Source: Nitrospinota bacterium
Lineage (GTDB): Bacteria; Tectomicrobia; Entotheonellia; J063
Reading direction: 5' to 3'
Assembly: GCA_003696125.1 (NCBI GenBank)
Contig: RFHZ01000100.1
Coordinates: 1-16,009 of the forward strand
Length of the DNA: 16,009 nucleotides
Shown here piece after piece: positions 8,055-14,441 of this stretch. Each line of letters begins with the position of its first letter. The first letter of the stretch is position 1. Position numbers and translations under genes: made by a program. Under the pieces are notes generated by a model, which ran no database searches, was not told where the DNA came from, and saw nothing but the letters and a program-made list of their open reading frames with translations.

Positions 8055-9083
8055 CTACTCCCTTGCTGTTCCTGCCGGCAGGGTTTCTCCCTGGAGGATG
8101 GCAAAAAGCGTGTGCAGTCCCTCCTGGCGCTCTGGGGCCTGGAGGGCAGAGAGAAGCGCTTGCAGTTCTTGGTCGGTGCGGGGGAACAGCCTGACGGTGA
8201 GCGAGTTCCCCTCAAAGTGGGGCGGAGAGGAGATTTCGATCCGAGGGGGGAGGGAGAGTGCCTGTACCGTCTCGCGGAAGAGGCGCTCCTGCGTGCTTAG
8301 AAGCGGATAGCGGAGCCGGTGTAGCCGTTGACGGAGATGTTGACAGCGCTTCCTGGGCGGCAACCGGTTGTCGGTGAGGACCTCTCGCAACTCGGGTCTC
8401 TCCAGGATATCTGGCATACTGGAGCGCAGCGTTGCCTTCAGGTCGAGCAAAGAACCGATAATCTCCCGCGTTTCGTTCAGGTTGGGGGCACACGGTTCGA
8501 TGACGCGGGTCCAGAAACAGATGCGTTCCTGCTCTGACAACGGGAGGAGGAGAGCGGCCTGCTCCGGGGAAAGGGTCCCATGATGCAACGCCTGTTGCAG
8601 GCATAGATCCAGGGTGGGGAAGGCCAGGTAGCGCTCGACAGCCGGTAGGGTCGGGGGAATCTTCAAGAGAGGAGCAACCGTTGTGGCGAGCTTTTCCAGA
8701 GAATAGCCGAGCAGGTGGTGAAATTTTTGCAGCACAACCCCCTTTTCCAGCGGGGTGTAGGAGCGATGCCCGATATCTTCCTGCAGGCTCATCCAGAGCC
8801 CCTTTTCCAGGGTGATCGCCTCAGGGGGATAGCAGAGGGCGGGGAGGGGAGAATACCCGAGCTGTTGACAGGCCAGGAGACGCCGGTACCCGCAGAGGAC
8901 CTGGTATCCCCCTCCCCCCTGTTGCCGCAACAGGAGGGGATGGAGCAGTCCTACGTGCCGGATGGAGTGTACCAGATCATCCACGACCGGAAAGCGGGTA
9001 TAGACAAACTGCAGGGTGGTCGCTTCCTGGAGGGAAAAAGCCTCCAGAGGGACATGCTGCAGGGTGGGTTGCCAGGAGGCCAT
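8055..9083 (-). CDS. ParB/Spo0J-like nuclease-fold protein (orphan)
   Basis: A 342-residue protein with an N-terminal ParB/Srx-like domain. The partner-switching region (LVHSIRHVGLLHPLLLR, 37-53) and a variant of the GERR box, YQVLCGYRRLLACQQLG (60-76), are clear. A variant of the E-N-x-x-R box appears as EDIGHR at 102-107, followed by PLEKG. A helix-turn-helix-like middle (YSLEKLATTVAPLL, LSPEQAALLLPL) and a poorly conserved C-terminal half follow. ParB proteins are CTP-dependent DNA clamps that load at parS; no parA gene and no parS site were seen here, so a role in chromosome partition is not supported. ATG at 9083 has AAGGGAG four bases upstream; an upstream extension to 9182 has no family resemblance. 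It ends four bases before the SPL-like gene, suggesting a shared task, perhaps DNA-related. Confidence 0.8.
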   Translation of the reverse strand: MASWQPTLQHVPLEAFSLQEATTLQFVYTRFPVVDDLVHSIRHVGLLHPLLLRQQGGGGYQVLCGYRRLLACQQLGYSPLPALCYPPEAITLEKGLWMSLQEDIGHRSYTPLEKGVVLQKFHHLLGYSLEKLATTVAPLLKIPPTLPAVERYLAFPTLDLCLQQALHHGTLSPEQAALLLPLSEQERICFWTRVIEPCAPNLNETREIIGSLLDLKATLRSSMPDILERPELREVLTDNRLPPRKRCQHLRQRLHRLRYPLLSTQERLFRETVQALSLPPRIEISSPPHFEGNSLTVRLFPRTDQELQALLSALQAPERQEGLHTLFAILQGETLPAGTARE

Positions 9084-9102
9084 ACTTCTCCCTTGATCAA
9101 TC

Positions 9103-9111
9103 TGGTATAAT
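9103..9111 (+). promoter_or_regulatory. extended -10 promoter, probably for the lptF-type gene
   Basis: TGGTATAAT is a perfect extended -10 element (TG-N-TATAAT). The -35 position (around 9083-9088, TACTTC) is weak, as is usual for extended -10 promoters. Predicted start is near 9118, giving a leader of about 144 bases before GTG at 9262. Confidence 0.5.
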
Positions 9112-9139
9112 GTATAGACACAGAGAGGCAAAGGCACAA
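9111..9139 (-). promoter_or_regulatory. candidate promoter for the ParB-like/SPL-like operon
   Basis: Minus-strand TTGTGC (9139-9134), 17 bases, then TATACA (9116-9111), with a leader of about 20 bases to ATG at 9083. Its -10 touches the -10 of the opposing promoter at 9106-9111, so both could not be occupied at once. Pattern match only. Confidence 0.35.
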
Positions 9140-9211
9140 AAGCTAGGGACACGGGCACAAAGGATGTGCACTCAGTCCTCATTACTCGTTACTCATCACC
9201 GTATCCATTGT

Positions 9212-9241
9212 ACCTGGTTGGGGGAAGGGATGCAACCAGGT
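9212..9241 (+). repeat. perfect 9-bp inverted repeat before the lptF-type gene
   Basis: ACCTGGTTG (9212-9220) and CAACCAGGT (9233-9241) are exact reverse complements around a 12-base purine-rich centre. The right arm ends 20 bases before the GTG start. It may be a dimeric repressor operator or an RNA hairpin in the leader affecting translation; no T-run follows, so it is not a terminator. Confidence 0.6.
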
Positions 9242-9261
9242 TCCGGCATAGGTAAAGGATT

Positions 9262-10434
9262 GTGAAGATCATCCATCGCTACGTACTGCGGGAAATAGTG
9301 ACCCTTTTTGTCCTCTGCCTATGCTCTTTTACCCTGATCCTCCTTATCGGGAACCTCTTTAAGCTGGTCGATCTGGTATTGAACAAGGGCCTGCCCACCT
9401 TTTTCCTGCTCAAGCTGCTCAGCTTTCGGCTCCCCTCCCTGCTCGTGTTTACCGTGCCCATGGCCCAGGTGGTGGCAACGATCATCGTCTATAGCCGGCT
9501 CAACGGGGATAATGAGATTCTGGCCTTGAAAACCGCAGGCTACAGCCTGGCTCAGCTTCTCTTCCCCAATCTGGTGTTCGGCTTCTGCCTTTTTGGGGTG
9601 ACGCTTTACCTCACCCTGGTCGGGATTCCGCAGGGACATACCCGGTTTCGGCAGGCGCTCACAGAAGCCCTTTTTTACCTGCCCCGCTTTGAGATCCGGG
9701 AGAAGGTCTTCTATACCGAGATCGAGGGGATAGTCCTCTATGTGCATGAGATTCCCCCTTCCCGGAACCTGATGAAGGGAATCTTCCTCTCTGACCGGCG
9801 GGATGGGGATGCTCCTGTGACCATTACAGCCGAGGAGGGGCGGTTGTCCATCGATCCGGATCATTTTACCGTGGTGCTCGAGCTGAAGAATGGAACCATA
9901 CATCGGCGGGGAGAGAGGCGGGGAGAGTATCAATGGATTCGTTTTGACCAGTATACGCTGGCCATCCCGATGGGGGGTGGGGCACTGCGGAAGGGACGTC
10001 GTAAAAGTACCAAGGAGATGATGGTAGGAGAGCTCTGGGAACACATCCAGTCCCTGCGCCGGGCTCAAAAGCCTTATAAGACTCTGCTGATCAGGTTCTA
10101 CCAGAACTTTGCCCTCCCGGTCGTTTCCCTGCTGCTCGGGATCATCGGTCCTCCTCTCGGCATCCTGAATCGTCATTCGGGCCGGTCAGGTGGGTTATTG
10201 ATCGGGGTCCTCCTGATCCTCCTCTACTATGTGGCCCGTACCGGAGGGGAAACGCTGGGAGCCAGCGGGATGCTCTCCCCTTTTCTTGCCGCCTGGTTAC
10301 CGAACCTGCTGTTGCTGGGACTCGGGATCATAGCCGTTATCCGGGCCCAGAAGGATATTCCGCTCGAGTTAGGGAAGCATATCTCGGTATGGGGACAACG
10401 CTTGATCTGGCGGGATGCTTCGAAAACAGAGTGA
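9262..10434 (+). CDS. LptF/LptG (YjgP/YjgQ) family lipopolysaccharide export permease
   Basis: A 390-residue inner-membrane permease of the LptB2FG transporter that extracts lipopolysaccharide and hands it to the periplasmic LptC/LptA bridge. The N-terminus MKIIHRYVLREIV is the family signature. Membrane helices lie at about 11-35, 52-78 and 100-123; a periplasmic beta-jellyroll of about 125-270 follows (ITAEEGRLSIDPDHFTVVLE). Three more helices lie at about 282-302, 309-327 and 337-361. The coupling segment DNEILALKTAGYSL at 83-96, which contacts the LptB ATPase, is intact. GTG at 9262 follows AGGTAAAGGA closely. F and G cannot be separated with confidence from sequence alone, and the partner permease is not adjacent. 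It implies an outer membrane. The EamA gene follows 130 bases later on the same strand. Confidence 0.9.
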   Translation: MKIIHRYVLREIVTLFVLCLCSFTLILLIGNLFKLVDLVLNKGLPTFFLLKLLSFRLPSLLVFTVPMAQVVATIIVYSRLNGDNEILALKTAGYSLAQLLFPNLVFGFCLFGVTLYLTLVGIPQGHTRFRQALTEALFYLPRFEIREKVFYTEIEGIVLYVHEIPPSRNLMKGIFLSDRRDGDAPVTITAEEGRLSIDPDHFTVVLELKNGTIHRRGERRGEYQWIRFDQYTLAIPMGGGALRKGRRKSTKEMMVGELWEHIQSLRRAQKPYKTLLIRFYQNFALPVVSLLLGIIGPPLGILNRHSGRSGGLLIGVLLILLYYVARTGGETLGASGMLSPFLAAWLPNLLLLGLGIIAVIRAQKDIPLELGKHISVWGQRLIWRDASKTE

Positions 10435-10564
10435 TCGGTTCATTTCCTGCAACGAAGCACACCTGACCACCAAACCGGGCATAAAAGATTTGCTACTCGG
10501 TACGCATTAGAACACTGGGAGAAGGGGGAGAGGTATTTACAAGGAACCGCATCTCCGTGTCGTC

Positions 10565-11443
10565 ATGCTGGTACTCCTGCTCTGCCTGCTCTGGGGCGGC
10601 AACATCGTCTCCATCAAAGTGGCCTTAGCCGCTCTGCCTCCCCTGGCTCTGGCCGGTCTCCGCTTCCTCTTTGGTGGGGGAGCGCTTCTCTGCTGGGCCT
10701 TGGGACAACGGGTCCCTATCAGGATTACCCGCCAGGAGCTTATTCCTCACCTGATCAACACCCTCCTCTTCGTTCTCCAGATCGGGATCATGAATATCGG
10801 GGTATTCTACACCCTGGCCACGCGGGCTTCGGTCCTGTTCTACGTCTATCCCTTCTTTGTTGCGCTCCTGGCTCACTATTTCCTCCACACCGAGCAACTG
10901 ACACTGCGCAAAACCGGGGGCATGCTATTGGCCTTTGGAGGAATCGTGGCTGTCTTTTCCGAAAAGTTGCAGATGAGCGGGGTCATGCTCGGTGATGGGG
11001 CCATCCTCCTCTCTGCTTTCCTCTTGGGTGCCCAGACCATCTATATCACCCGGATCGCCCGTACCATCGCCCCCATCCGCATTGTTCTCTGGCAATGTTT
11101 TCTCGGTGTGCCCCTCTTCTTCCTGTTGAGTCTCTGGTGGGAAAACGGTCCCACAGGACCCTTTTCCTGGCCTGTTCTCCTGGCCATCCTCTATCAAGGG
11201 CTGATCGTGGCCGGCTTCTGTTATCTCACCTGGACCGTCTTGATCCGTGATTATGCCCCTTCCTGGGTCTCTTCCTTTTTCATGAGTACCCCGCTTTTCG
11301 GCGTGGCCCTGGGGGCCCTCCTCCTGGGAGAGCCGCTGAGCAGAAACCTCCTCTTAGGGGCAGTGCTGGTTGCCACCGGTCTCTACGTCATCACACGCCC
11401 GGAGAGGCAAAAAAGGGGAGTGCTTGCGCAGCAAAAGGAATGA
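10565..11443 (+). CDS. EamA/DMT-superfamily transporter
   Basis: A 292-residue inner-membrane protein with two tandem EamA domains and about ten hydrophobic helices. The first domain begins LLCLLWGGNIVSIKVAL and contains PPLALAGLRFLFGG. The second begins near DGAILLSAFLLGAQTIY and ends with STPLFGVALGALLLGEPLS, the typical last-helix motif. Members export amino acids, metabolites or drugs; the substrate cannot be predicted. ATG at 10565 gives the standard N-terminus, but no good ribosome site sits at the usual distance: AAGGAA is about 20 bases upstream, so translation may be weak or begin slightly upstream. No intrinsic terminator is seen between it and the permease gene, so read-through is likely. 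Confidence 0.9.
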   Translation: MLVLLLCLLWGGNIVSIKVALAALPPLALAGLRFLFGGGALLCWALGQRVPIRITRQELIPHLINTLLFVLQIGIMNIGVFYTLATRASVLFYVYPFFVALLAHYFLHTEQLTLRKTGGMLLAFGGIVAVFSEKLQMSGVMLGDGAILLSAFLLGAQTIYITRIARTIAPIRIVLWQCFLGVPLFFLLSLWWENGPTGPFSWPVLLAILYQGLIVAGFCYLTWTVLIRDYAPSWVSSFFMSTPLFGVALGALLLGEPLSRNLLLGAVLVATGLYVITRPERQKRGVLAQQKE

Positions 11444-11483
11444 CGGCTGGCATACCGTTCATCCCCTCTCTTCCATTTTCCGG

Positions 11484-11512
11484 TTGCTTCCCTGTTTCCC
11501 ATCGGGTATAGT
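11484..11512 (+). promoter_or_regulatory. candidate sigma-70 promoter for the sigma-54 activator gene
   Basis: TTGCTT (11484-11489), exactly 17 bases, then TATAGT (11507-11512; five of six matches to TATAAT). Predicted start is near 11519, giving a leader of about 170 bases before ATG at 11690. Pattern match only. Confidence 0.45.
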
Positions 11513-11524
11513 TAGAAAATAAGA

Positions 11525-11613
11525 GTCTCGTCTGTATCCCTCGAAAACGACGCTCCAACACATATGTCTCTTCTCTTCTCCCTCTGAGCCTCTTTCTCTC
11601 CTACATACGAGAC
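11525..11613 (+). repeat. long-range inverted repeat in the activator leader
   Basis: Arms at 11525-11536 (GTCTCGTCTGTA) and 11602-11613 (TACATACGAGAC) match as reverse complements at 11 of 12 positions, seven of them contiguous, with 65 bases between. If transcribed from the promoter at 11484-11512 this would close a large stem-loop in the 5' leader. Alternatively the arms are paired protein-binding half-sites. Confidence 0.4.
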
Positions 11614-11689
11614 GCTGTCGCTATTGGGTTTTTCCTGGTGCAATCCAGGAAGAGCAACCAAAACAAGCCAGATAAGGGAGGAGATGAAG

Positions 11690-13081
11690 ATGGAATCAAG
11701 GAATCCCAGAAGTGCATCCCTCCTTGTTGTTGATAACGCCTGTGTTGAGCGATCCATGCTGGTGCAGTGGCTGACCCGTGAGGGATATCAGGTCGATGAG
11801 GCCACGAGTCCGGGCGAAGCGATCCAAAAGCTGGAACAGCAGCGGTACGATGTAGTGATTACCGAGCGCAGCCTGGATGGAGAAGGGGATCTCGGCCTTT
11901 TAAAGGCATCAAGAGTGCATGCACCCCATACCGCCGTGATCCTTTTGGCCACCTCTGGCAGTATCGATTCGGCTGTCGAGGCGATGAGATTGGGGGCATG
12001 CGATTATCTGACCAAACCGGTGAGCCGGCAAAAGCTACGGGACACGATCCGGCAGGCGGTGCAACGGCAGAAGCCCCGGACGACAAGCCTTGCCCTGCCG
12101 GAGTCACCATCACACCGGTACCGCGCGCAGGGTATTATCGTCACCAGTCCCAAGATGCTCGCGGTGCTGGAAGCAGCATCCCTGGTGGCGCAAACCTCCG
12201 CGAATGTCCTGATTCAGGGGGAGAGTGGTACCGGCAAGGAGTTGCTGGCCCGGGCGATACATGCCTGGAGTGATCGGGCTTCAGGTCCCTTTATTCCTAT
12301 CGACTGTGGAGCCCTCGCCGAAACCCTCCTGGAGAATGAACTTTTTGGTCATGTAAAGGGTGCCTTTACCGGGTCCCTGGTCCTGAAGCGGGGACTGTTC
12401 GAGGAAGGGCAGGGAGGGACCATCTTTCTGGATGAAATCGGGGTGATGCCGGTTGCGCTGCAAATGAAGCTCCTGCGTGTCCTGCAGGAACGCATGATTC
12501 GGCGCATCGGCAGCACCACTCCTACCTCGATCGACGTACGTATCCTGACCGCCACCAATCAGGATCTGAAAACGCTTGTCGCACAAGGGGATTTTCGTGC
12601 CGACCTCTACTATCGTTTCAACGGCGTGGTGCTGACCCTTCCCCCCTTGCGCGAACGACAGGAGGATATCCTGGTGCTGGCACCCTACTTTGTGCAGCAC
12701 TTCAGCCAGCAGGTGGGAAAGCCGATGCGCGGTGTCTCGGCAGAGGCGATGACCATCCTGCTGCACCATAGTTGGCCGGGGAATGTGCGGGAACTGCAGA
12801 ACGTCATCGAGCGGGCCGTCATCTTCAGTCGCTCAGAGTGGTTGCTTCCGGAAGCGCTTCCTCCAGAGCTTTTACGACAAGAAGGCGCCAACGTATCCCG
12901 TCCGCCGGGGAGCATGACGTTAGCGGAGCTGGAGAAGACGCATATCCTGGCGGTCCTCTATAAACACCATGGGAATCAGACCCAAACGGCAAAAGCGCTG
13001 GGGATCAGTCGAGCCACGCTCTGGCAGAAGATGAAGAAGTACGGGATAAGCGCGCGACAGATAGCAGTTCAGCACCGTTAA
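11690..13081 (+). CDS. sigma-54-dependent activator (NtrC family) with degenerate receiver domain
   Basis: A 463-residue enhancer-binding protein: receiver domain (about 8-125), AAA+ domain (about 150-375) and Fis-type helix-turn-helix (about 420-463, [20 protein letters not shown]). Walker A is GESGTGKE (177-184), Walker B IFLDE (244-249), and arginine-finger segment FRADLYYR is present. The sigma-54 contact loop reads GAFTGS (224-229) instead of the usual GAFTGA. In the receiver, the phospho-acceptor Asp is replaced by Glu59 (VVITERS) and the second acidic-pocket Asp by Asn16 (VVDN), while Thr88 and Lys109 are kept. Glu there can imitate phospho-Asp, so activity may be constitutive or ligand-driven. 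No histidine kinase gene is adjacent. Start ATG 11690 has GGAGG eight bases upstream; ATG 11684 is too close to it. It probably acts at the sigma-54 promoter at 14242. Confidence 0.93.
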   Translation: MESRNPRSASLLVVDNACVERSMLVQWLTREGYQVDEATSPGEAIQKLEQQRYDVVITERSLDGEGDLGLLKASRVHAPHTAVILLATSGSIDSAVEAMRLGACDYLTKPVSRQKLRDTIRQAVQRQKPRTTSLALPESPSHRYRAQGIIVTSPKMLAVLEAASLVAQTSANVLIQGESGTGKELLARAIHAWSDRASGPFIPIDCGALAETLLENELFGHVKGAFTGSLVLKRGLFEEGQGGTIFLDEIGVMPVALQMKLLRVLQERMIRRIGSTTPTSIDVRILTATNQDLKTLVAQGDFRADLYYRFNGVVLTLPPLRERQEDILVLAPYFVQHFSQQVGKPMRGVSAEAMTILLHHSWPGNVRELQNVIERAVIFSRSEWLLPEALPPELLRQEGANVSRPPGSMTLAELEKTHILAVLYKHHGNQTQTAKALGISRATLWQKMKKYGISARQIAVQHR

Positions 13082-13173
13082 GGGGGCCGAGCCCGGTAAA
13101 ACAGGGGGATGCAGCCTCAATAGCTGCCTGTGGTGGTTCAGGCCTGCTTTGGCCGTGGGAAGAGGAGACCCTG

Positions 13174-14019
13174 ATGGCAAAAACCACGCTACTCCCTACG
13201 GTAACCGCTGTCCGCATGGTTTGGGCGATGACCGGCAGGTTTTCTAATGACGAGTCATCGAAGACCATGGCGACGTACGTCGAGGATGCCCTGAAGCAGA
13301 TTGAAGAGCAAGCGCAGATGCAGGGCAGCAGTGAAGAAAAGAGTTATGTGCCGAGTGCCATCGCCACCATGAAATCCAGCCTGCGGAGCCTGGACACTGC
13401 CTACAAGGGTCGCACCCTGAACTTTGAAGAGAATGAAAAGTTACGTGCCGCCTATCTGGAATCGGTGAAAGAGAGCCTGAGCTTCGGGAGCAAGGCGCAA
13501 GACTTTCTTAAGTCGTTGCCCACGATGACTGTTGGGGCCGCAGGTGGTGTGACGGTTGCGCAGGTCGCTGGCGTTTCTGGAACCATGCTATGGGGGATAG
13601 GCCTGCTTCTGGCCGCTTTAGGCTATCTGGTCAACCTGTGGTTTGTCCGGTTGGCCCGTCAGCAAAGGCAATTGCTCTATGTGACGCAGGACTACGAACG
13701 CGGCCTGTACTATGCTCAGTACGTCAGTCGCGTCACGGTCATCCTGCTCGGTCTCTTCCTGGATTTAGAGCGATTGCACAGGAGGGTATTTGGGGAAAAC
13801 TACGAAACGGACACCAATCCCAGCACCCTCGAAGCGATTATCGATGATATTCTGGCCGGGGTGCGCCCCACTTTTTGTCCTTACGTCCATAAACACATGC
13901 GTGACAGGAAGGTCACGCCTGCCTTGTGGGCACTGTGCGAAAGCGGCGATGCTGAGGCGGTGCATATGTGCCCGCTGTGGGAAGGGCAGCGTGAGATGCC
14001 TGTCACTACGAAAAAATGA
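13174..14019 (+). CDS. unrecognised membrane protein with Cys/His-rich C-terminal segment
   Basis: A 281-residue protein I do not recognise. Residues 1-115 are mostly polar and helical (EDALKQIEEQAQMQ, SSLRSLDTAYKGR). A Gly/Ala-rich hydrophobic stretch at about 118-158 could form a membrane hairpin or one long helix, and a further hydrophobic segment lies at about 184-198 (RVTVILLGLFLDLER). The C-terminal part holds Cys235 and His239 (FCPYVHKHM), Cys255, and His264/Cys266 (HMCPLW), spaced like a metal-binding site; zinc is an inference. ATG at 13174 has GAGGAG six bases upstream. It lies 92 bases after the sigma-54 activator on the same strand with no clear terminator between, so the two are probably co-expressed. 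It may be a membrane sensor or anchor for the regulator, but nothing in the sequence proves this. Confidence 0.78.
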   Translation: MAKTTLLPTVTAVRMVWAMTGRFSNDESSKTMATYVEDALKQIEEQAQMQGSSEEKSYVPSAIATMKSSLRSLDTAYKGRTLNFEENEKLRAAYLESVKESLSFGSKAQDFLKSLPTMTVGAAGGVTVAQVAGVSGTMLWGIGLLLAALGYLVNLWFVRLARQQRQLLYVTQDYERGLYYAQYVSRVTVILLGLFLDLERLHRRVFGENYETDTNPSTLEAIIDDILAGVRPTFCPYVHKHMRDRKVTPALWALCESGDAEAVHMCPLWEGQREMPVTTKK

Positions 14020-14063
14020 GCTTTCGGTTACGCAGCTTCTCTCCATCTCCTCAGACGGGCAAG

Positions 14064-14084
14064 AAGATAAGCGTTTAATATCTT
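14064..14084 (+). repeat. AT-rich inverted repeat AAGATA/TATCTT
   Basis: Perfect 6-bp arms at 14064-14069 and 14079-14084 with a 9-base centre, 45 bases after the stop of the unrecognised membrane protein. It could be a protein-binding site or a weak RNA hairpin; it is too AT-rich and lacks the T-run for a good terminator. Confidence 0.35.
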
Positions 14085-14117
14085 AACGGTATAAATCTGG
14101 AAAAGTGCTTTGTTTCT

Positions 14118-14140
14118 TGACAGTGGTAGTCTTGCTGTCA
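14118..14140 (+). promoter_or_regulatory. dyad TGACAG-N11-CTGTCA, candidate upstream activator site
   Basis: Perfect 6-bp inverted repeat, arms at 14118-14123 and 14135-14140, centred about 139 bases before the predicted sigma-54 start. This is the distance at which enhancer-binding proteins normally sit, and such dimeric Fis-type helix-turn-helix proteins bind dyads of this size. Assignment to the regulator at 11690 is inference. Confidence 0.45.
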
Positions 14141-14150
14141 GGTGATCACC
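14141..14150 (+). promoter_or_regulatory. perfect 10-bp palindrome GGTGATCACC
   Basis: The palindrome directly abuts the TGACAG/CTGTCA dyad and is centred about 123 bases before the predicted sigma-54 start. It may be a second activator site or the site of another factor. Confidence 0.4.
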
Positions 14151-14241
14151 CCCTCTTCTCTCCCTCAGGTAGTCGTTGGGGGCCTTTGTCAGGGCTCCTC
14201 CTGTCCTTTCTCCTTCCTGTTTTTTCCTGCCTTCCCATCAT

Positions 14242-14257
14242 TGGCATCGAAATTGCC
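14242..14257 (+). promoter_or_regulatory. sigma-54 (-24/-12) promoter of the FAD oxidoreductase gene
   Basis: TGGCAT, five bases, then TTGCC closely match the consensus TGGCAC-N5-TTGCA, with the essential GG (14243-14244) and GC (14255-14256) separated by exactly ten bases. Predicted start is near 14268. It faces the oxidoreductase gene and lies 1.2 kb downstream of a sigma-54 activator gene, which strongly supports a functional link. Confidence 0.72.
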
Positions 14258-14441
14258 TGAGATAACGTGTCCGGTACCATAGCATGGGTGCCGTCCACGG
14301 CGGTAGCCTGTCCGCATTGCGCCCCAAGCGGGGTCGAGAGGACGTCGTCGCTGAGTATCGCATCCCGGGGTATCGCCTGGTTCTCACACTGGAATTCACC
14401 CTAGCAGGAGGACAAGCAGGCAGACAAGAAGGAGAAAAATT

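Larger units (their letters stand above)
14020..14441 (+). other. 422-base intergenic regulatory region
   Basis: No gene is supported here. The left part is comparatively AT-rich (14060-14115) and contains dyads at 14064-14084, 14118-14140 and 14141-14150. A pyrimidine-rich tract occupies about 14202-14237, followed by the sigma-54 promoter at 14242-14257. The rest (about 14268-14441) would be a 174-base leader ending in AAGGAG at 14429-14434, seven bases before the oxidoreductase ATG. No clear terminator for the preceding gene was found. Confidence 0.6.

Noticed and set aside
8051-8215. N-terminal extension of the SPL-like protein
   Set aside because: It overlaps the end of the ParB-like gene, reads as Arg/Ser/Pro-rich shadow sequence, and GTG at 8050 has a good ribosome site.
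9084-9182. Hydrophobic N-terminal extension of the ParB-like protein, resembling a signal peptide
   Set aside because: It lies across the promoter region, and the ATG at 9083 with AAGGGAG is a far better start; a secreted ParB fold is implausible.
9219-9234. Possible sigma-54 promoter before the lptF-type gene (TGG...TGCA with correct GG-N10-GC spacing)
   Set aside because: The rest of the -24 element is all G and does not match; the stretch is simply the G-rich centre of the inverted repeat.
13082-13173. Search for a sigma-54 promoter or terminator between the activator and the unknown membrane protein
   Set aside because: No GG-N10-GC match; only a 5-bp GCAGC/GCTGC pair and a CAGGCCTG palindrome without a T-run were seen.
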